Notes: generated by a model not told the origin, from the sequence alone. A stretch of DNA of 64,000 bases from Pyrenula massariospora (GCA_021030905.1 JAGFMI010000001.1:1612001-1676000); one strand, 5' to 3'. Counted from the first letter of the stretch, positions 1 through 12,709 are shown. Numbers and translations: made by a program.

Positions 1-788
1 GGAATCCAGGAGAGTCATGAAATGATCGTACATGTTTCTCATGCTGTCACGTTGAAACCCGAATTTGGCAGTGAGGTCGAGGAAGATGTCTTCAATCTCC
101 TCTTTGGACAACGGGATCTGAGCATCGGATGTCCACGCCGGGTAGGGCTCGCGCGATCGCTGACCAGCTGGAAGAGCATTGCCGTAGTCCATCCCGTATA
201 TTGGAGTTGAGGCGCCGGAGGAACGGTTGCCTCCATAGGAAATCTGGGAAGACGGAGGGCGGTACCCGCGGCCACCTTGCTCGTAGCCGCTGTTGTATCG
301 CTCATCACCACGACCATAGTAGTCCATTTCAGCAGCACGAGCCATATCGGACCTCATGGTGAAATCGCTGAAAGTCTCCGAGTCATCTTCTGAATCGTGG
401 CCCCGACGTCTTGGACGTCCACCATAGCCTCCTTGGCCATAACCTTGCTGCCCAGCAGCATTTTGATCATAGTATTGTCCGTCATAGTACTCATCTTGAT
501 AGCCTTGTTGATGACCTTCGTAATAACCGCCATCTTGGTGGTAGGGATTATGAGCATCGGCGTTGTAGTAGCCGCTGTGACAAGGTTAGCTAATGTTATC
601 ACCCTTCGAGGAATACTAGGCACTGACGCTTCATCATAATACCCATCACCGCCTTGCTGTTGCTGATGCTGATGCTGATAGTCGTGCTGATCATAGTATG
701 CTTGGTTCTGATCGTCTTGGTAGTACGAATCAGTCTGTTGCGGGTGGCCGTAGCCATCATCGTAATGGCCCTGCGGATGGCCAGACAT
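1..788 (-). CDS. fks1: 1,3-beta-glucan synthase catalytic subunit, N-terminal part (runs off left edge)
   Basis: This is the N-terminus of the plasma-membrane enzyme that polymerises UDP-glucose into cell-wall beta-1,3-glucan, the echinocandin target. Exon 1 is 628-788 and exon 2 runs from 574 to the window edge; the 53-nt intron (575-627) has a GTCAGT donor and a CACAG acceptor and restores frame in phase 2. The start [16 protein letters not shown] and the Tyr/Gln/Gly/Asp-rich region of about 120 residues are typical of filamentous FKS1. They are followed by a conserved stretch containing [15 protein letters not shown] and [15 protein letters not shown] just before the edge. Only about 237 residues of an expected ~1900 are present, so the glucan-synthase core and membrane segments lie outside. 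The neighbour across the gene-free region is a glucan elongase, which fits a shared cell-wall role. Identification rests on remembered family sequence and is very secure. Confidence 0.96.
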
Positions 789-3700
789 GATGTAGTGTCA
801 GACCTGTCTTTCAGATTAACACTGTCATCAGGTTGCAGGCAAGTCAAAGGGTAAAGGAGTGGGTCTGCTGTATCTGTGCAGGAGAACAATCCGCATACCT
901 CAAATCTTGCCCATCAAATCAAAAGACTGTAATATAGCAATTGCGAGATTAAGATGAAGGCAATGGCCGTTGACTTTGACGATGCTGCAGGCTTGAAAGT
1001 CGATGGCAGCGTGGGCGGGTCCTGGGCGGCTAGGTGTTGATCGGTGGCCAGTCCAAAAATCCCTTCACCACAACACGAGCAGTGAGTGCACGGTACGGCG
1101 GGTCACGATTGCCGGCACAAGAGGAGGCGCCGAGCAAGAGGAATTATTCGGCTGGTTGGCGATGAAGGCAAGATTGAGCGTTGTTGTTGTAACGAGTGAA
1201 GGGGGCGTGCTTGCGTTGCTGAGACAATGTCCGTAGCTTGGGTGGGCGCGATTGGCGTGGGACTTCCAACACCAAACTTAGATACTTCCAGAAAGTTAAC
1301 TTTTCCTGCTTCACCCTTTTCCAACCACCTCCGATGGCTCGAAGGAAATGCCCCAAACGAATGTGAGGGTTTCAAGCACCGATGAACGAGGGTGAGGTGT
1401 GGGTGGTGGTATTGAAGGAGACGGAGGACGATCGAAAATTGGTGAGGGAGGGAAAAGGCGCAGAAGCAGGAAAGGGGAGAAGGGGAATTGAGAGACAGGC
1501 GGTGGAGCGCTGGGATTGGTCTGGGCGGCCAGTCGGGGCAAGATTTCAGGTTCAGGTGGATGCAAGAGCGCGCGGTGGGGGGACTGGGAGTGGGAGGGGG
1601 GCAACCGGGGATTCTGGTTGGGGCTAGTTTAACAGAAGGATGCAAATTGGGCCTGCATTACCAGCGACCGGGGCCCGCGCCCTAGCCGTTTCCCATGATT
1701 ACCTGCCTGCCACCTATTACACAGTCTGCTTACGCGGCCGTGACCGTATCCTGCAACACGCTGTATTCATCTGGTATCGGGCGACGGAAGATCACCGTGA
1801 AGGGCAGGGCAGTGATACCTGCTTTGCATTGAGGCACTTTCCAGAAGCCAGGTGTACTCTGAGCACGACGTCCCGGCAGACAGATTGATGGCCGTTCATC
1901 GCATTTCCATCGCCTTTCCCCATTCCCTGGTCCGTTACGATTTCCGTGTAGCCATGAATAGAAATCGGCGGTACATGGCAAGCAAGAATGTGCCCCCTAC
2001 GGATGACATGCTCGGCCTAAAAAAAGGGTATGTCCGGGAAGATACGGTTCCAGCTTTCCGATAGGGACTCTCATTTCTCCTCTTCTAGCACATTGCCAGG
2101 GGTGTAAGTCTGGAGAGCCTGACTATGAGCATACATGATGATCTCTAAATCGTCGTCCATGCTGCAGTTTCAAGTTGTTGTCTCATGACCAGCCTGGCAG
2201 CCAGCCCGGTCCGTGGGGTGTCAAATCCTGCAATGCGCTGCCGAATGCGTGATCACTACTGATGGCACGGATCAAGCTTTTTGGCTTGGAGGCTGTCACG
2301 CTTGCTGGGATGCGTCCAACGGCTTTTCGTCACGGATGGGGCTGCACCACCGGCATGACATTCAATAATACTGCCATGTTCGGTCTCTTTCACATATCAA
2401 GGACAATTACTGTGGCTGGTCCATTCTCCATACTCAGAGCGCAGGGTTCAGAGAGGATTATCATTTTCCTGTTTGTTTATCGCCACCTGAGACGTGGCTG
2501 TGGCACTGGAACATGGTCTCGGAGGTCAACTGAATGATCAGCAGACGGAAGAGGGCTGAGCACGACTCGATGTCATAATGACTGCTATAGTGCATTGGAA
2601 TTTCCATCGCCTGCTGATCTACACAGAAACAGCGAGACCCTCGGTTTCTGGGTTGCCTATTCTGAAAGTTTATCAGCAGTGTAGCTATCTCCTTTCTCAG
2701 TCTTACATTCAGCCTCAACTCCCTTGAGGCGGTCAATATATTCAAAATGTAGAGTCCGTATGGTAACGAAAATGTTACACAGGCCGAGGAGGCAGGGGAA
2801 GGGGCAATTTCGTGCAGTGGGCTGACTTCAGAAAGGTAAGAAAAGAGGAGATGCGCCGGGACTGCCGGCTTCCATCCACACCATTGACGCCGGCTCAGGG
2901 GCATCAAACTTTAACCCTGATCGCCGGACCGTGAAGACCAATCAATGCCTCATCTCAGCGGGCCTTGACGCATGAGAAAGGGGCTTTGCCATACAACGGT
3001 CTCCGTATCAATGAAACGATACGTCGTTCCTTCATACGCACTGTACCGTAAATCGACCAGCCACACAATCCTCTCAACGTTCTGCTTGATCGATAGGTAC
3101 GAGTTTTGAGGTGCGATATCGTGAAGCAAGCAATGGACTTCAAACCCACCCGAAGAAGTAATTGTGAGCTCTTCGCCTATTAGATTTATTACATTGAAAC
3201 TTCGAATGGAATTTGCGTCGCAGTGCTGCCCACACGTGTTGTCTGCTTGCAAAAGATCGTGTTTTCGGTGATATCGGAGACTCAACGTCGCTTAAATCAG
3301 ATGTTCCTCGACTAAGAAAAAACAACAAGCAAGAATATTGTGAACTTGGTCTCTTTGCTTGTAATTATTTCAAACTTCGACTGACAGCTTCTTGGTGAGT
3401 CCAGTTGAGTGCAGAAATATTCAAGACACAGAACGTGACTTGATAGGTCAAGTGTCGCCGAAGCTGCAAGGATCTGCACGCGCGAGCCAAGGATTCGCGA
3501 CAGATGTGTTGGTGAATACAAAAAAGTCGCGTGGAATGAGGCTGTGAAGTAGAATGCGAGATTGGCGCTACTAGCCGTCTTTTGTGGATGCGATGGGAAT
3601 TATTTCCACCTTGGATGCTCTGTGCAAGCCAGCCAGCAAGGAGAGTAACCTGAGGGCTCAGACAAATGTAGTCAAGAAGTGTGGAATTTGGAAACAGCAG

Positions 3701-4383
3701 CTGTAACAGCAGCGAGTGAGTGAGTGTCGTGGATGCAGCCGATCAGGAGAGTGAGAGGACACCCGCTGCCCAGATGGGTTACAGCACGCCCTCAGCGGGT
3801 TGAAGCGCGCCGTGTGCAATTCTAGCAAAAGTGCAGAGAAGCCCTTTTAGTGGGCAAATAGTCGCTGCTGGCTCGCCCCTAGGGGCCAGGAGCGAAAGCC
3901 TCGGGGATGGATGAGTACCTAAACCTGTTAGCAGTACGTACGGAGCAATGGAGTCGTGAGTGGTAGTGGGGAGCCGTTCGCGCCTCTTCAGAAGGGACGC
4001 CCAACGGCCAACCAGATCTCCAATTGAACCCTCTTCGGCCGGCTGGTCTGGACGCCGAGAAAGGCGCGACCCCCTTCTCTGATCTCTCCTTCCAAAACAC
4101 CATCTTCACCTTCGTGATTTCTCTCTTCGTGTCGGCCCATCAACCAGTCAACCGCTACTTCCTACTAATTATCCTTTTCATTCATTCACACTCATTCACA
4201 ATCGTCATTTCTTGACTGTCCCTCGCTGCCTTGAGGAGTTGTCAGTTCATCACTTCCCAAGTCCTATTTTAATAATTTTGCGCGGTGGCGCTTACCTGGT
4301 TCAACATCTTGTAGCATAACCGCCATTCTCACGCGAGACTTCCACAGACAGACGTCGTCGGTATCAGCTCTATACAATTAAAA
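789..4383. promoter_or_regulatory. Long shared 5' region between fks1 and the GH72 gene
   Basis: This 3.6-kb stretch separates two divergent cell-wall genes. No ORF in it resembles a known protein. On the minus strand, about 1300-1640 is pyrimidine-rich (C/T runs), as expected of a long fks1 leader. On the plus strand, about 4065-4260 is CT-rich and precedes the GH72 start, which has the context AAAAATGAGG. A short GAGTGAGTGAGTG run lies near 3713. The extent of transcripts and promoter elements cannot be read from sequence alone. Confidence 0.5.
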
Positions 4384-6242
4384 ATGAGGGGCCTCATCAA
4401 GGCGGCGGTGGCGGCGGCTGCTTGCTTCGCTACAAGTGTTCTTGCTGATGTTGATCCTCTGGTGATCAAGGTATGTTTTTGCAGTCGATTACCATTTCGT
4501 TACTGGAACCCAATCTAATGTACTATTCGCAGGGGCAACACTTCTTCTACAAATCCAATGGCACTGAATTGTGAGTCAATACCGATTGTTCAAGTTAGAT
4601 TCCCCTGTCTAAGACCACCAAAATAGCTTAATTAGGGGCATTGCCTACCAACGTAAGAATTCAATCATCTTCTCTTTGGTTATACACACAGCTCATCGAT
4701 TGTAGAATCTATCTCATCCAATGGATCGACTGCAGCCAACAACGACTTCAAAGATCCCTTGACGGATGTCAATGGCTGCAAACGCGACATCCCCAATCTC
4801 GTTGACCTCCAAACGAATACGATCCGTGTCTATGCCATTGATACCAACGGCGATCACTCTCAGTGCATGCAAATGCTACAAGACGCCGGAATCTATGTTA
4901 TCGCTGATCTGTCAGAGCCTGGCACCTCTATCGTTCGTGATAACCCTACATGGAATGATGACCTGTATACCCGTTACACCTCCGTGGTTGATGTGCTTGC
5001 CAAGTACAACAATGTGATTGGCTTCTTCGCCGGCAACGAGGTCTCCAATAACAACACCAATACAGATGCTAGTGCTTTTGTCAAGGCAGCTGTGCGTGAT
5101 ATGAAGGCATATATCAAGCAGAAAAATTATAGGCCAATGGGTGTTGGATATGCCACCAGTGATGACTCGCAAATCCGCACAAATCTTGCGAACTACTTCG
5201 ACTGCGGTAAGCCAGAGGAAAGCATCGACTTTTGGGGATACAACATCTACTCGTGGTGTGGGGACTCTTCTTTTACAGAGTCAGGCTATGATCAGCGCGT
5301 CAAGGAATTCTCCACGTACAACGTCCCTGCCTTCTTTGCTGAATATGGATGCAATGTTCCTTCACCACGGAAATTTTCAGAGGTCGGGACCATCTATGGT
5401 GATCAGATGACCGGTGTCTTCTCCGGAGGCATTGTTTATATGTACTTCCAGGAAGCGAACGACTATGGTGAGCCATATTCAAATACTGATCTACCACTTG
5501 CTAAGAATAATTAGGGCTTGTCAGCGTTGATGGCGACACTGCCTCCAAACTCCCTGATTTCACTGCGTTGTCCAGCCAACTGGCCAAAATCTCTCCCTCT
5601 CTTACCAACATGAACGATTACAACCCTACAAATACCGCTGCTCAATCCTGCCCTACAATTGGCAGTGACTGGGCTGCCGCATCTGCTCTACCCCCAACTC
5701 CCAACCAAGAACTGTGTGGATGCATGGAAAAGGCTCTTACCTGCAACGTTGCGAAATCTGTTGACGACACGGATATCGGCGACCTCTTTGGCACTGTCTG
5801 TGGTCTCTCCAAAAATGCTTGCGCCGGCATCCAAGCGGATACACGAAAGGGTGTTTATGGTGCATATGGCATGTGCAATGGCCGGGAACAGCTGGGCTGG
5901 GCTCTCAACGCCTACTACGAGGAGCAGCAATCCGCCGGCAACGGTGCCTCGGCCTGCGATTTCTCTGGCAGTGCCACCATTCAATCCGCTGTCACACCAA
6001 CTGGAAACTGCGCCAGCCTCATCAAGCAGGCCGGTGGCCAAGGAACTGGAACCGTCACCGCGGTCCCGACGGGCGGGAGCGCTGGCTCCAGCGGTGGATC
6101 TGGTAGCTCTGGATCTGGTTCCGCCTCGGGCAGCCAAGGAAGCGCTGGGTTTGTCTCAACGCCGAGTCTCAACATGGGATTCCAGCTCGGTGCGTACGTT
6201 GTTGTTGCTGTGGTGTCGGGGATGGCTATGATCTTGTTGTAA
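4384..6242 (+). CDS. GPI-anchored 1,3-beta-glucanosyltransferase (GH72 with CBM43/X8)
   Basis: The enzyme cuts beta-1,3-glucan and transfers the new end to another chain, elongating wall glucan at the cell surface. There are five exons: 4384-4470, 4533-4570, 4627-4652, 4706-5467 and 5515-6242, giving 546 residues. A signal peptide ([21 protein letters not shown]) starts the protein. The GH72 core carries the acid/base Glu162 in FFAGNEVSN and the nucleophile Glu263 in FFAEYGCN, close to the positions in Gel1-type enzymes. A cysteine-rich CBM43 domain ([12 protein letters not shown], then more paired Cys) occupies about residues 370-460. A Ser/Gly-rich linker follows, and the protein ends in a hydrophobic tail ([15 protein letters not shown]) typical of a GPI signal. 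It is divergent from fks1. The CBM43 places it in the GH72+ subfamily; which Gel paralogue it is was not decided. Confidence 0.95.
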
Positions 6243-7690
6243 GATGCCTTGATTGGAAAGGGCGGGGGAGGGGGAGGCCAATGGTGGATATTTGATCTGC
6301 GACCTAACTAGATAGCTGTGGAGGGTATTCGAAGAGGACATCTCTCCATGACAGCAAAGGTGGAGAATGATCCGATTGAAATTGGCGTCAGCGCGAATAG
6401 ACATAGCACAGGCGTGTGAGCACCACGATCCCGATAGTTGACTTATTGGGATCTATCTCTCACTACATCCTGTACGTTTTGAGCGATTAATTCATATGTT
6501 TCGTAGCCTTCGTCGTAGACCTTTTCGTTACCCTTCCACTATCCGCACCCGATAGTCGTTTTGCGCATGTGAGGCATGGTATGTAGCGGGGTTGGATGTA
6601 GGTGATGATTAACTGGTGAAATTTCTTGGTCTGGTCAGCAGATCTACGTAGAATGGTCGGTGGATAGGGTCCGTATGTTCTGCTTTCTGACGAGGAGAAC
6701 ACGGTGGGATCGACGGAGTCGTATTTGGACCGTGGGTATAAATCTTGATGAGACTGTCCATGGGCAGTTTGGACAGGAGGGAAAGAGCAGAAGCTGGGGA
6801 CCATTTGAAAAAAATATGAGACGGGACGAGGCCGGGTGAGGTGTTACCTCCCGCTAGCTGGGTTGGTTTGGTGATGGGTGGGTGGGATTTGTAGACTAGC
6901 GAGACAATACACGGCTCAGTCACAATTGATAGCAGGAGAGGCGATGGGGAGCTTGAAGACAGGAAGAAACGGGGATGTCTCTACCAAGTAGAGAACAGCG
7001 GTACACGGGTTAGTGATGGTGAATGTGAATGGCGATTGAAGGGGAGATGGAGAGTTCGAACGAAAGAAGAATGCCTATAAGTTACCCAGGCTGGAACAGC
7101 GGGTAGCAAGGCATAAAGTAATATGAAAGATTGGACGTGAGGCGATAGCGGGAGAGTGAGGCCTAGAAACCAAGGATCCAAACTTTTTTGACTCTTTTGG
7201 TCGCGAGGTGAAGGTCATAAAAAGAGAGGCTCGAAAAGTAGGAAGAAATAGAATATCTCGGTGACAACCAAGAGAAGCCCACCGGGAGCAGGGAAGTTCA
7301 ATACAAGATCCCATAATCTACCCTGTCTACCACATTCCAAATACAAGACAACTCAATCAATTGTGCTCCCCGAAAGTGCAGTGCGAACAAGCCTCCATTC
7401 CATGAGAGACTTCTCGCATGTTTGCGTTTTGAAAGGAAAATCGTCCGATCCGCCTGTGAAAAGCTCCCGTCAACTCCACATCCATGCTGACATGTCTTGA
7501 CGTCCTGGCTTAGTAAATTCGTGGCATCTCCCCCTTCATACGCTCGTTAGATCGTTGATCCATTAGTTATCATCACCATCAATGGAAACACTTGCTTGGA
7601 GCGTGGCATCTTCAAAATTATCGATCTCCACTTCCATCGTGGAGTCATATGGTAGGTCGTTCTCAGTGTCGCGCACGGCATCGCAGTTCA
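6243..7690. other. Gene-free stretch between convergent GH72 and SAP1-like genes
   Basis: These 1.4 kb hold the 3' ends of two convergent genes. Short ORFs occur on both strands, but none has a recognisable motif or a convincing start. No repeat or RNA gene was seen. Confidence 0.5.
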
Positions 7691-10329
7691 TCAGCCGCCC
7701 CTCTCGCCAAATTGCTTCGCCCAATCCTCGAACTGTTGTAATCCATCCTTGCTCACGCTTGGTCGAATAGTTTCCAGACTCGCTTCAAAGTCCGCAAACT
7801 GGATTGGTCGAATTTGGTCCATGGGCGTGAATAGTAATGCCTCGCCCAGGTTCCTCAGCGGGCCCATCGCAGCGTCTTTTGCAAGAGCCGTTATGTCAGA
7901 GCCGGAGAATCCTACAGAGGAGCAGTTAGCATTTACTTGAAGGATCAAGCGAACCCAAGAATGGAATATTGAAACTCACCCTCCGTAACCTTGACCAAAA
8001 CCTCCACATCCTCTTCACTCAACTCATGCCTTTGGTTCGCCAGTAACGTTCTCAATTGTTTCTCCCTTGTCGTCTCCTCTGGCAACGGAATATATTGCCT
8101 CCTTACAAACCTTCTTCTCGCCGCATCATCAATGTCCCAAGGCACGTTCGTCGCAGCTAGCACAAGCACTCTGCTAGGGTCTCCGCCAGATTTTTCACTG
8201 TCGCGGTTACTCCCCGCAGCAGCGCGCTGCAGGTCTGACCACTGGATCAAGAATTCTGTCTTTGAGCGTCGGGATGCCTCATGTTCGGAGGATGATGAGC
8301 GGGTGGAGAGAAGGGAGTCAATCTCATCCACAAAGATGATGGATGGAGCGAGGGCCTTTGCCAAGCTAAAGAGACCTTTGACCAGTTTCTCGCTCTCACC
8401 GTGCCATTTAGACGTCAAGCTAGAAGCGGAAATAGAGAAAAACGTGGATTTGGACTCGGTGGCGACGGCTTTGGCGAGCATCGTCTTGCCAGTTCCAGGT
8501 GGTCCAAAGAGGAGCATCCCTCTGGCCGGTTCACGCAGGCCCATGAAGAGATCTGGCCGCAGAAACGGGTAGACAACAGCTTCTTTGAGGGCCTTCTTGG
8601 CCACGTCTAATCCAGCCACGTCGTCCCAATGCACTTCGTCTCCTTGCACGACAACCTCGTTAAGAATGTTCCGCGCGACTTGCTCATCAACGCCTTTTGG
8701 TAGGCTTTTCATAACCTTTTTAACGCGCTTGTCCCATTCTGAGTGCTCGGCCTGAGATTCCTCCAGCGACTCCCCATCGGTGGAAGGTGGTGTTGCTGGA
8801 GCTGAGCTATCTTTTCGCTTCGCACTGGCCACCTTCGGAGACTTCGTGGGCTTGGTAGCAGTGTCATTTTGCGAAACAGTTGATGCAGGCGTTGCGGGAG
8901 GGACTTCGTCTCCGCTACCAGAGGAATTTGAGACATCCTGGGTAATTTTTTTACCCTCTTCTGCGCGGGATGTGGAGGGCTTTGCTATCGGTTTGCGGGA
9001 TAGCCCTGCAGACGCCGACGAGTTCGATGTAGTACTTGAGCTAGGTCGCATGGCGAGAGACGGCAGGGAAAATTGCTTTGCGTGACTTGGAGGGTATTCC
9101 CGTCTGTAGGATAGCTCTGGAGGCTTGGTTAGTCGCGGAGGAGACTTGGGTATTGAAAAGAACGGGTTTCGGCCCTCAAGTGGAGACTGAGCAGATGATT
9201 TTTTGCCTTGGTCTGTGGTAATATAGTCTTGGTTCGCATGGGATGGGACCGGCGGAGGTATTTCGGACGAGTTGAGAGACTCCTGATTGCTGGAAGGTGG
9301 CTCCTTTTCTCTGAAGTCATCATAGAGCTTCTCGACTGTTGAAGACGAAGGACGGCTGTATTGCGGTTCACGCCAGCTTGCAGAGGGAATATAATCAGAT
9401 GCACTTGGCGAGATAATTGGCCTTCGCCTTGGCTCTTCTGAAGATGTTCTTCCGTTGGATGTCTGAGGAAGTAACAACGATGCATCGAATAATGTTTGAG
9501 AACTATTGTCGGGAGCATCTTGCGTATTAGTAGGAATAGAGCTCCGTGGTTTCGTATCCCAAGCAAGGCCAGCTGCTTTTGAAGCTGCTGGCCGCTCAGG
9601 GCGCCTCTTCTCTTGTATTCTGCCGGAGCTCGATGTTCGTTTCTTCCCATCTTTTCGTAGCGTTCGAAGCATAGTCTTTTTCTGATCCGGGCTCGGGCTT
9701 CGGGATTGAGGTTTTGCTGGCACTGGTAACGAAGGTAGAGCTGTCAGGAACTGGCTATTGTCTTTTTGAAGGAGCGACTCCGAGCTTTTGTTGGTGGGGC
9801 CAACAGGTCGTTTGGGCAACGGCGGCGCTGGCTTTGGAAGATCAGGATACCCGACAGCGGGTATTGTGCCCTCTCCAATGAAGGATGGGCCTTGCCCGGG
9901 TGTACCAAACATGTCGCTACTTTTGGACCTTTCTATCTTTGGCCGAAGACTCTCGAGCTTGCTTGACATATGCCTCCTATCGTCCCTCTCGCTCTCCTTT
10001 CTGCTTTGCTTCAAGGCTTCCAAGAGGTCCACTCGCTCCTTGCATTGTACCTCCAGCTCTCGAAGTGAGTCCTGCAGCGCCTTTTCAGTTTCGGATTTCG
10101 GCGTGTAGTTCACGGAGACACCATAGGCATTATGATAATAGATCTTATCAAGGGCAGCACGCCATGATCGTAGCGCTTCAGCTTCGTTATTCTGTAGACA
10201 GATGAGAGCTCATCATATAACTTTGAATTAATATCCTACCTGGCCCTCAAAATATACTGCGGTTGAACAAGTCAGATAGGCGTCATCGTAAGTCTTTTGC
10301 ATCGATGACGAGGGCTTGTTTCGCATCAT
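7691..10329 (-). CDS. sap1: MIT-domain AAA ATPase, SAP1/spastin family
   Basis: This is a hexameric ATPase of the meiotic AAA clade (spastin, katanin, Vps4 and yeast Sap1). Exons are 10240-10329, 7980-10191 and 7691-7911; introns of 48 nt (10192-10239) and 68 nt (7912-7979) restore frame, giving 840 residues. The N-terminal ~80 residues form a MIT-like helical domain containing [21 protein letters not shown] long Ser/Pro-rich, probably disordered linker follows. The AAA module begins around residue 510 ([19 protein letters not shown]), with Walker A GPPGTGKT near 592, Walker B IIFVDEID near 653 and an arginine finger in [10 protein letters not shown]. The C-terminus QFGERGG matches fungal homologues. 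The start MMRNKP was chosen because an in-frame TAG lies just upstream. Role in this fungus is inferred only; microtubule severing as in spastin is not assured for the yeast-type branch. Confidence 0.92.
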
Positions 10330-11360
10330 GGCCTTTAGCTATGTATTCTTGACTGTCCATTCAATAGAAGGATGATTATCATTAGAATTTGTCAAATGGT
10401 CCAGACGCGAGATTGCCTGTGTAGGGTCGACAACAAGCGTGACCACGGTGGAGTGACGTCGGACATCCAAGGCTGCGCTGGACAAGTCCGTCTCAGGTGG
10501 GGGAAGGTTTTGCGGCGAGGAGGTAGGAGTGTCGCAGATAACAGTCTGTGGACACAAGATCTAGCGCGGACGGTAAGAAGATACAGCACAAGGGAGTCAG
10601 AGTTCGCTGCTGGTCTGGTTGAGAATGGAGGCTCAGAGGGTGGATATCGCGAGCGTGGTTCAGAGTATGTCCAATAATCTGGCGAGGCGGCGACTCAGTA
10701 GAATGGCGGCGCAGGCGAATTGACGGCGCACACTTCGGACGCATCCCTGCCACCCGATCGTCCGCCACGCCCGTTCTCCCAACCCTAAATTCTTCGACGC
10801 ACCGCTCCTCGTCTAAACGCGGTCGCGGGTTGCGCACGTTGAACTCTCCCTGATTTTTCGTTTCCACATGCCGCACGAGTCTGAAAACGTCTCACGAATT
10901 CTCGGCTGGATCCCGCGCGCAGAAAGAGAAGGACACAGCATCGCTGGCCAACTAGACTCGTACGTGTATCTATTCATCCCATCATGCCAGCTCTATGCGT
11001 AGTGGTATGTACAGAAGTCTGCGCACATGAGCAAGTCAGAACGCCAATATGCAGACCCTACGACGACAAAGTGCTGCAAAATTGCCGCCTCTTTATATCC
11101 AAAGCCAAGGTGAAGACCGAAATCGGTCAGATTTTGTATGCCGCGCGATGCAAGTCGCTGACTGCATTGCGCAAGCCCCCTTTCGAACGCCAGTGAATGA
11201 CAACCCAGTCCGCAGCCTTGAATGAAACCATTCCAAGTTGCGGGTAAATGCTCTTTAAACAGGACATAAACTCTCACCGCTCAAGTGCAAATCAAAGCCT
11301 GCAATCCGTAGAAGCAAAACAAGAATTTTCTCCTCCTCGAGGTGCAAGAACATTTCATGG
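10330..11360. other. Gene-free stretch upstream of the SAP1-like gene
   Basis: It contains the 5' region of the SAP1-like gene and the 3' flank of mitoferrin. ORFs such as 10493-10876 (-) are short, overlap other frames and resemble nothing known. No RNA gene or repeat was recognised. Confidence 0.45.
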
Positions 11361-12709
11361 TCACGGCGGCGGTGACGAGGCGGCCGGATATTTATCTGAG
11401 AATTCGCGTGTGAGGTAAGCCTTTGCCAACTCATAAGATCCCCTACAGGCGGTCAGTCCAAGGATCGCTTCATCTTCTCCTCGCCCGGAGCAAGGTGCTT
11501 CAGGGGCGGGGCTGCCTACCAGCAAATCGCCGTGCTTGGCATCGCTTGGACGATGCGTGGCCGTAACCCACGGTAAAACCCTCCCCATCCGTGTTGTCTC
11601 TTGATGATCCTAAAGGCGTTTGCGAGGCTCTTGACCGACCGGATCTCCTTATCGCTTGATTCTCCCCGGGTCTGTAGCAGCGTCCTGGCAACGTCCAATG
11701 GCGTAGTTACCCCGGCTGCAATGGCCCCTGCAAGGCCGCCAGCCACCACATGAGTGCCCGGGTCATATCCGACAGGATTGGGGTTCATCAACTTCTTGAG
11801 CGAGTCGTAGCTGGCAAACTGAATCATCATGTAGGGTAGATTCATGCAGATTGTTGTAGGGTACGAAACGTAGAATGCTGAAATGCCCTCGGACCGGTAG
11901 ACACCCCGCGCACACTCAGCAATGGTTTGATATGAGGAGCCGTGCACTTGCATCCGCTGTTTTATGACTGGGCATCAATCAGTATACATACACACAGAAA
12001 GTATTGTAAAGGTCATACCATCGAATGGATTCATTAACGCATCAGCAGCAAGTGAGCCTGCTCCTGCGGCAATTCCTGAAAACCGAGTGTCAGATTCCTG
12101 AGATCTTTAATTTTGAGACGAGATGCTACCTGTAGCAAACGGATGGTGGTTCTCGTCCCTTTCACCGCCTAATAATCTCTTGACAGATTCGTATGTTGCG
12201 AACTGGACGGCATGTGCTGGACCTGCGTTCTTTAGCACCGTGCATGTGCCTTTTTCTTGTGAATCAGACCTGCTCCAAGTATCACACTCGAAACGCCTCG
12301 CCATAGTGTCTTAAAGCCTTCCACACGAGCAATTGTTGAAAAAGCGTTCGATATACCGGTGTAGAGGCCGCCGGGAGTAGGATTGATAACTTGCATGCGC
12401 GTCTGAAATTGTCCGTGTGAGTAAAATAAACCGTCGCTTTCGAGCACTGGCTGCCTCACCTTCATCAGGTCGACTGGATACATTACTGAGTGTTCCTACT
12501 CGAGTATTAGCTGGATACAATCAACTCGCTAGAGAATGCTAATTCTCACAGCAATGCCAGCAAATGCACCAGCCAGCATTTGCTGCCCTGGCGTTGAACT
12601 AGACGATAATGATTCATAGCTACAATATCTGTTAGTAATGTGACAAATAATCCCGGGGGTCATCAACCTACTCGTAGTCTTCTACAGGTATTGCTTCGCT
12701 ACGAGCCAT
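11361..12709 (-). CDS. mrs4: Mitochondrial iron carrier, mitoferrin (MRS3/MRS4 family)
   Basis: This inner-membrane SLC25 carrier imports ferrous iron for haem and Fe-S cluster synthesis. Eight exons were read: 12672-12709, 12550-12619, 12460-12495, 12270-12402, 12130-12222, 12019-12075, 11520-11967 and 11361-11442, giving 318 residues. All three carrier signatures are visible: PVDLMK with TRMQV, PFDVIK with QRMQV, and PLDVAR. Mitoferrin-type contacts include the MNP before FDVIKQRM and AHAVQFATYE. The start MARSEAIPVEDYDYESL matches fungal mitoferrins. Seven introns in under 1 kb of coding sequence is dense for this window. Intron 3 (12403-12459, 57 nt) has no in-frame stop and sits between the two halves of the first signature, so retention would insert 19 residues. 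It shares a 474-bp divergent promoter with rpa43. Confidence 0.94.

Noticed and set aside
1103-1645. 180-codon minus-strand open frame rich in Pro/Ser/His
   Set aside because: It lies in a pyrimidine-rich stretch upstream of fks1 and resembles a 5' leader; composition alone explains the openness and no family was recognised.
2461-2907. 148-codon minus-strand open frame
   Set aside because: No domain, no good neighbourhood support and overlapping ORFs in other frames; looks random.
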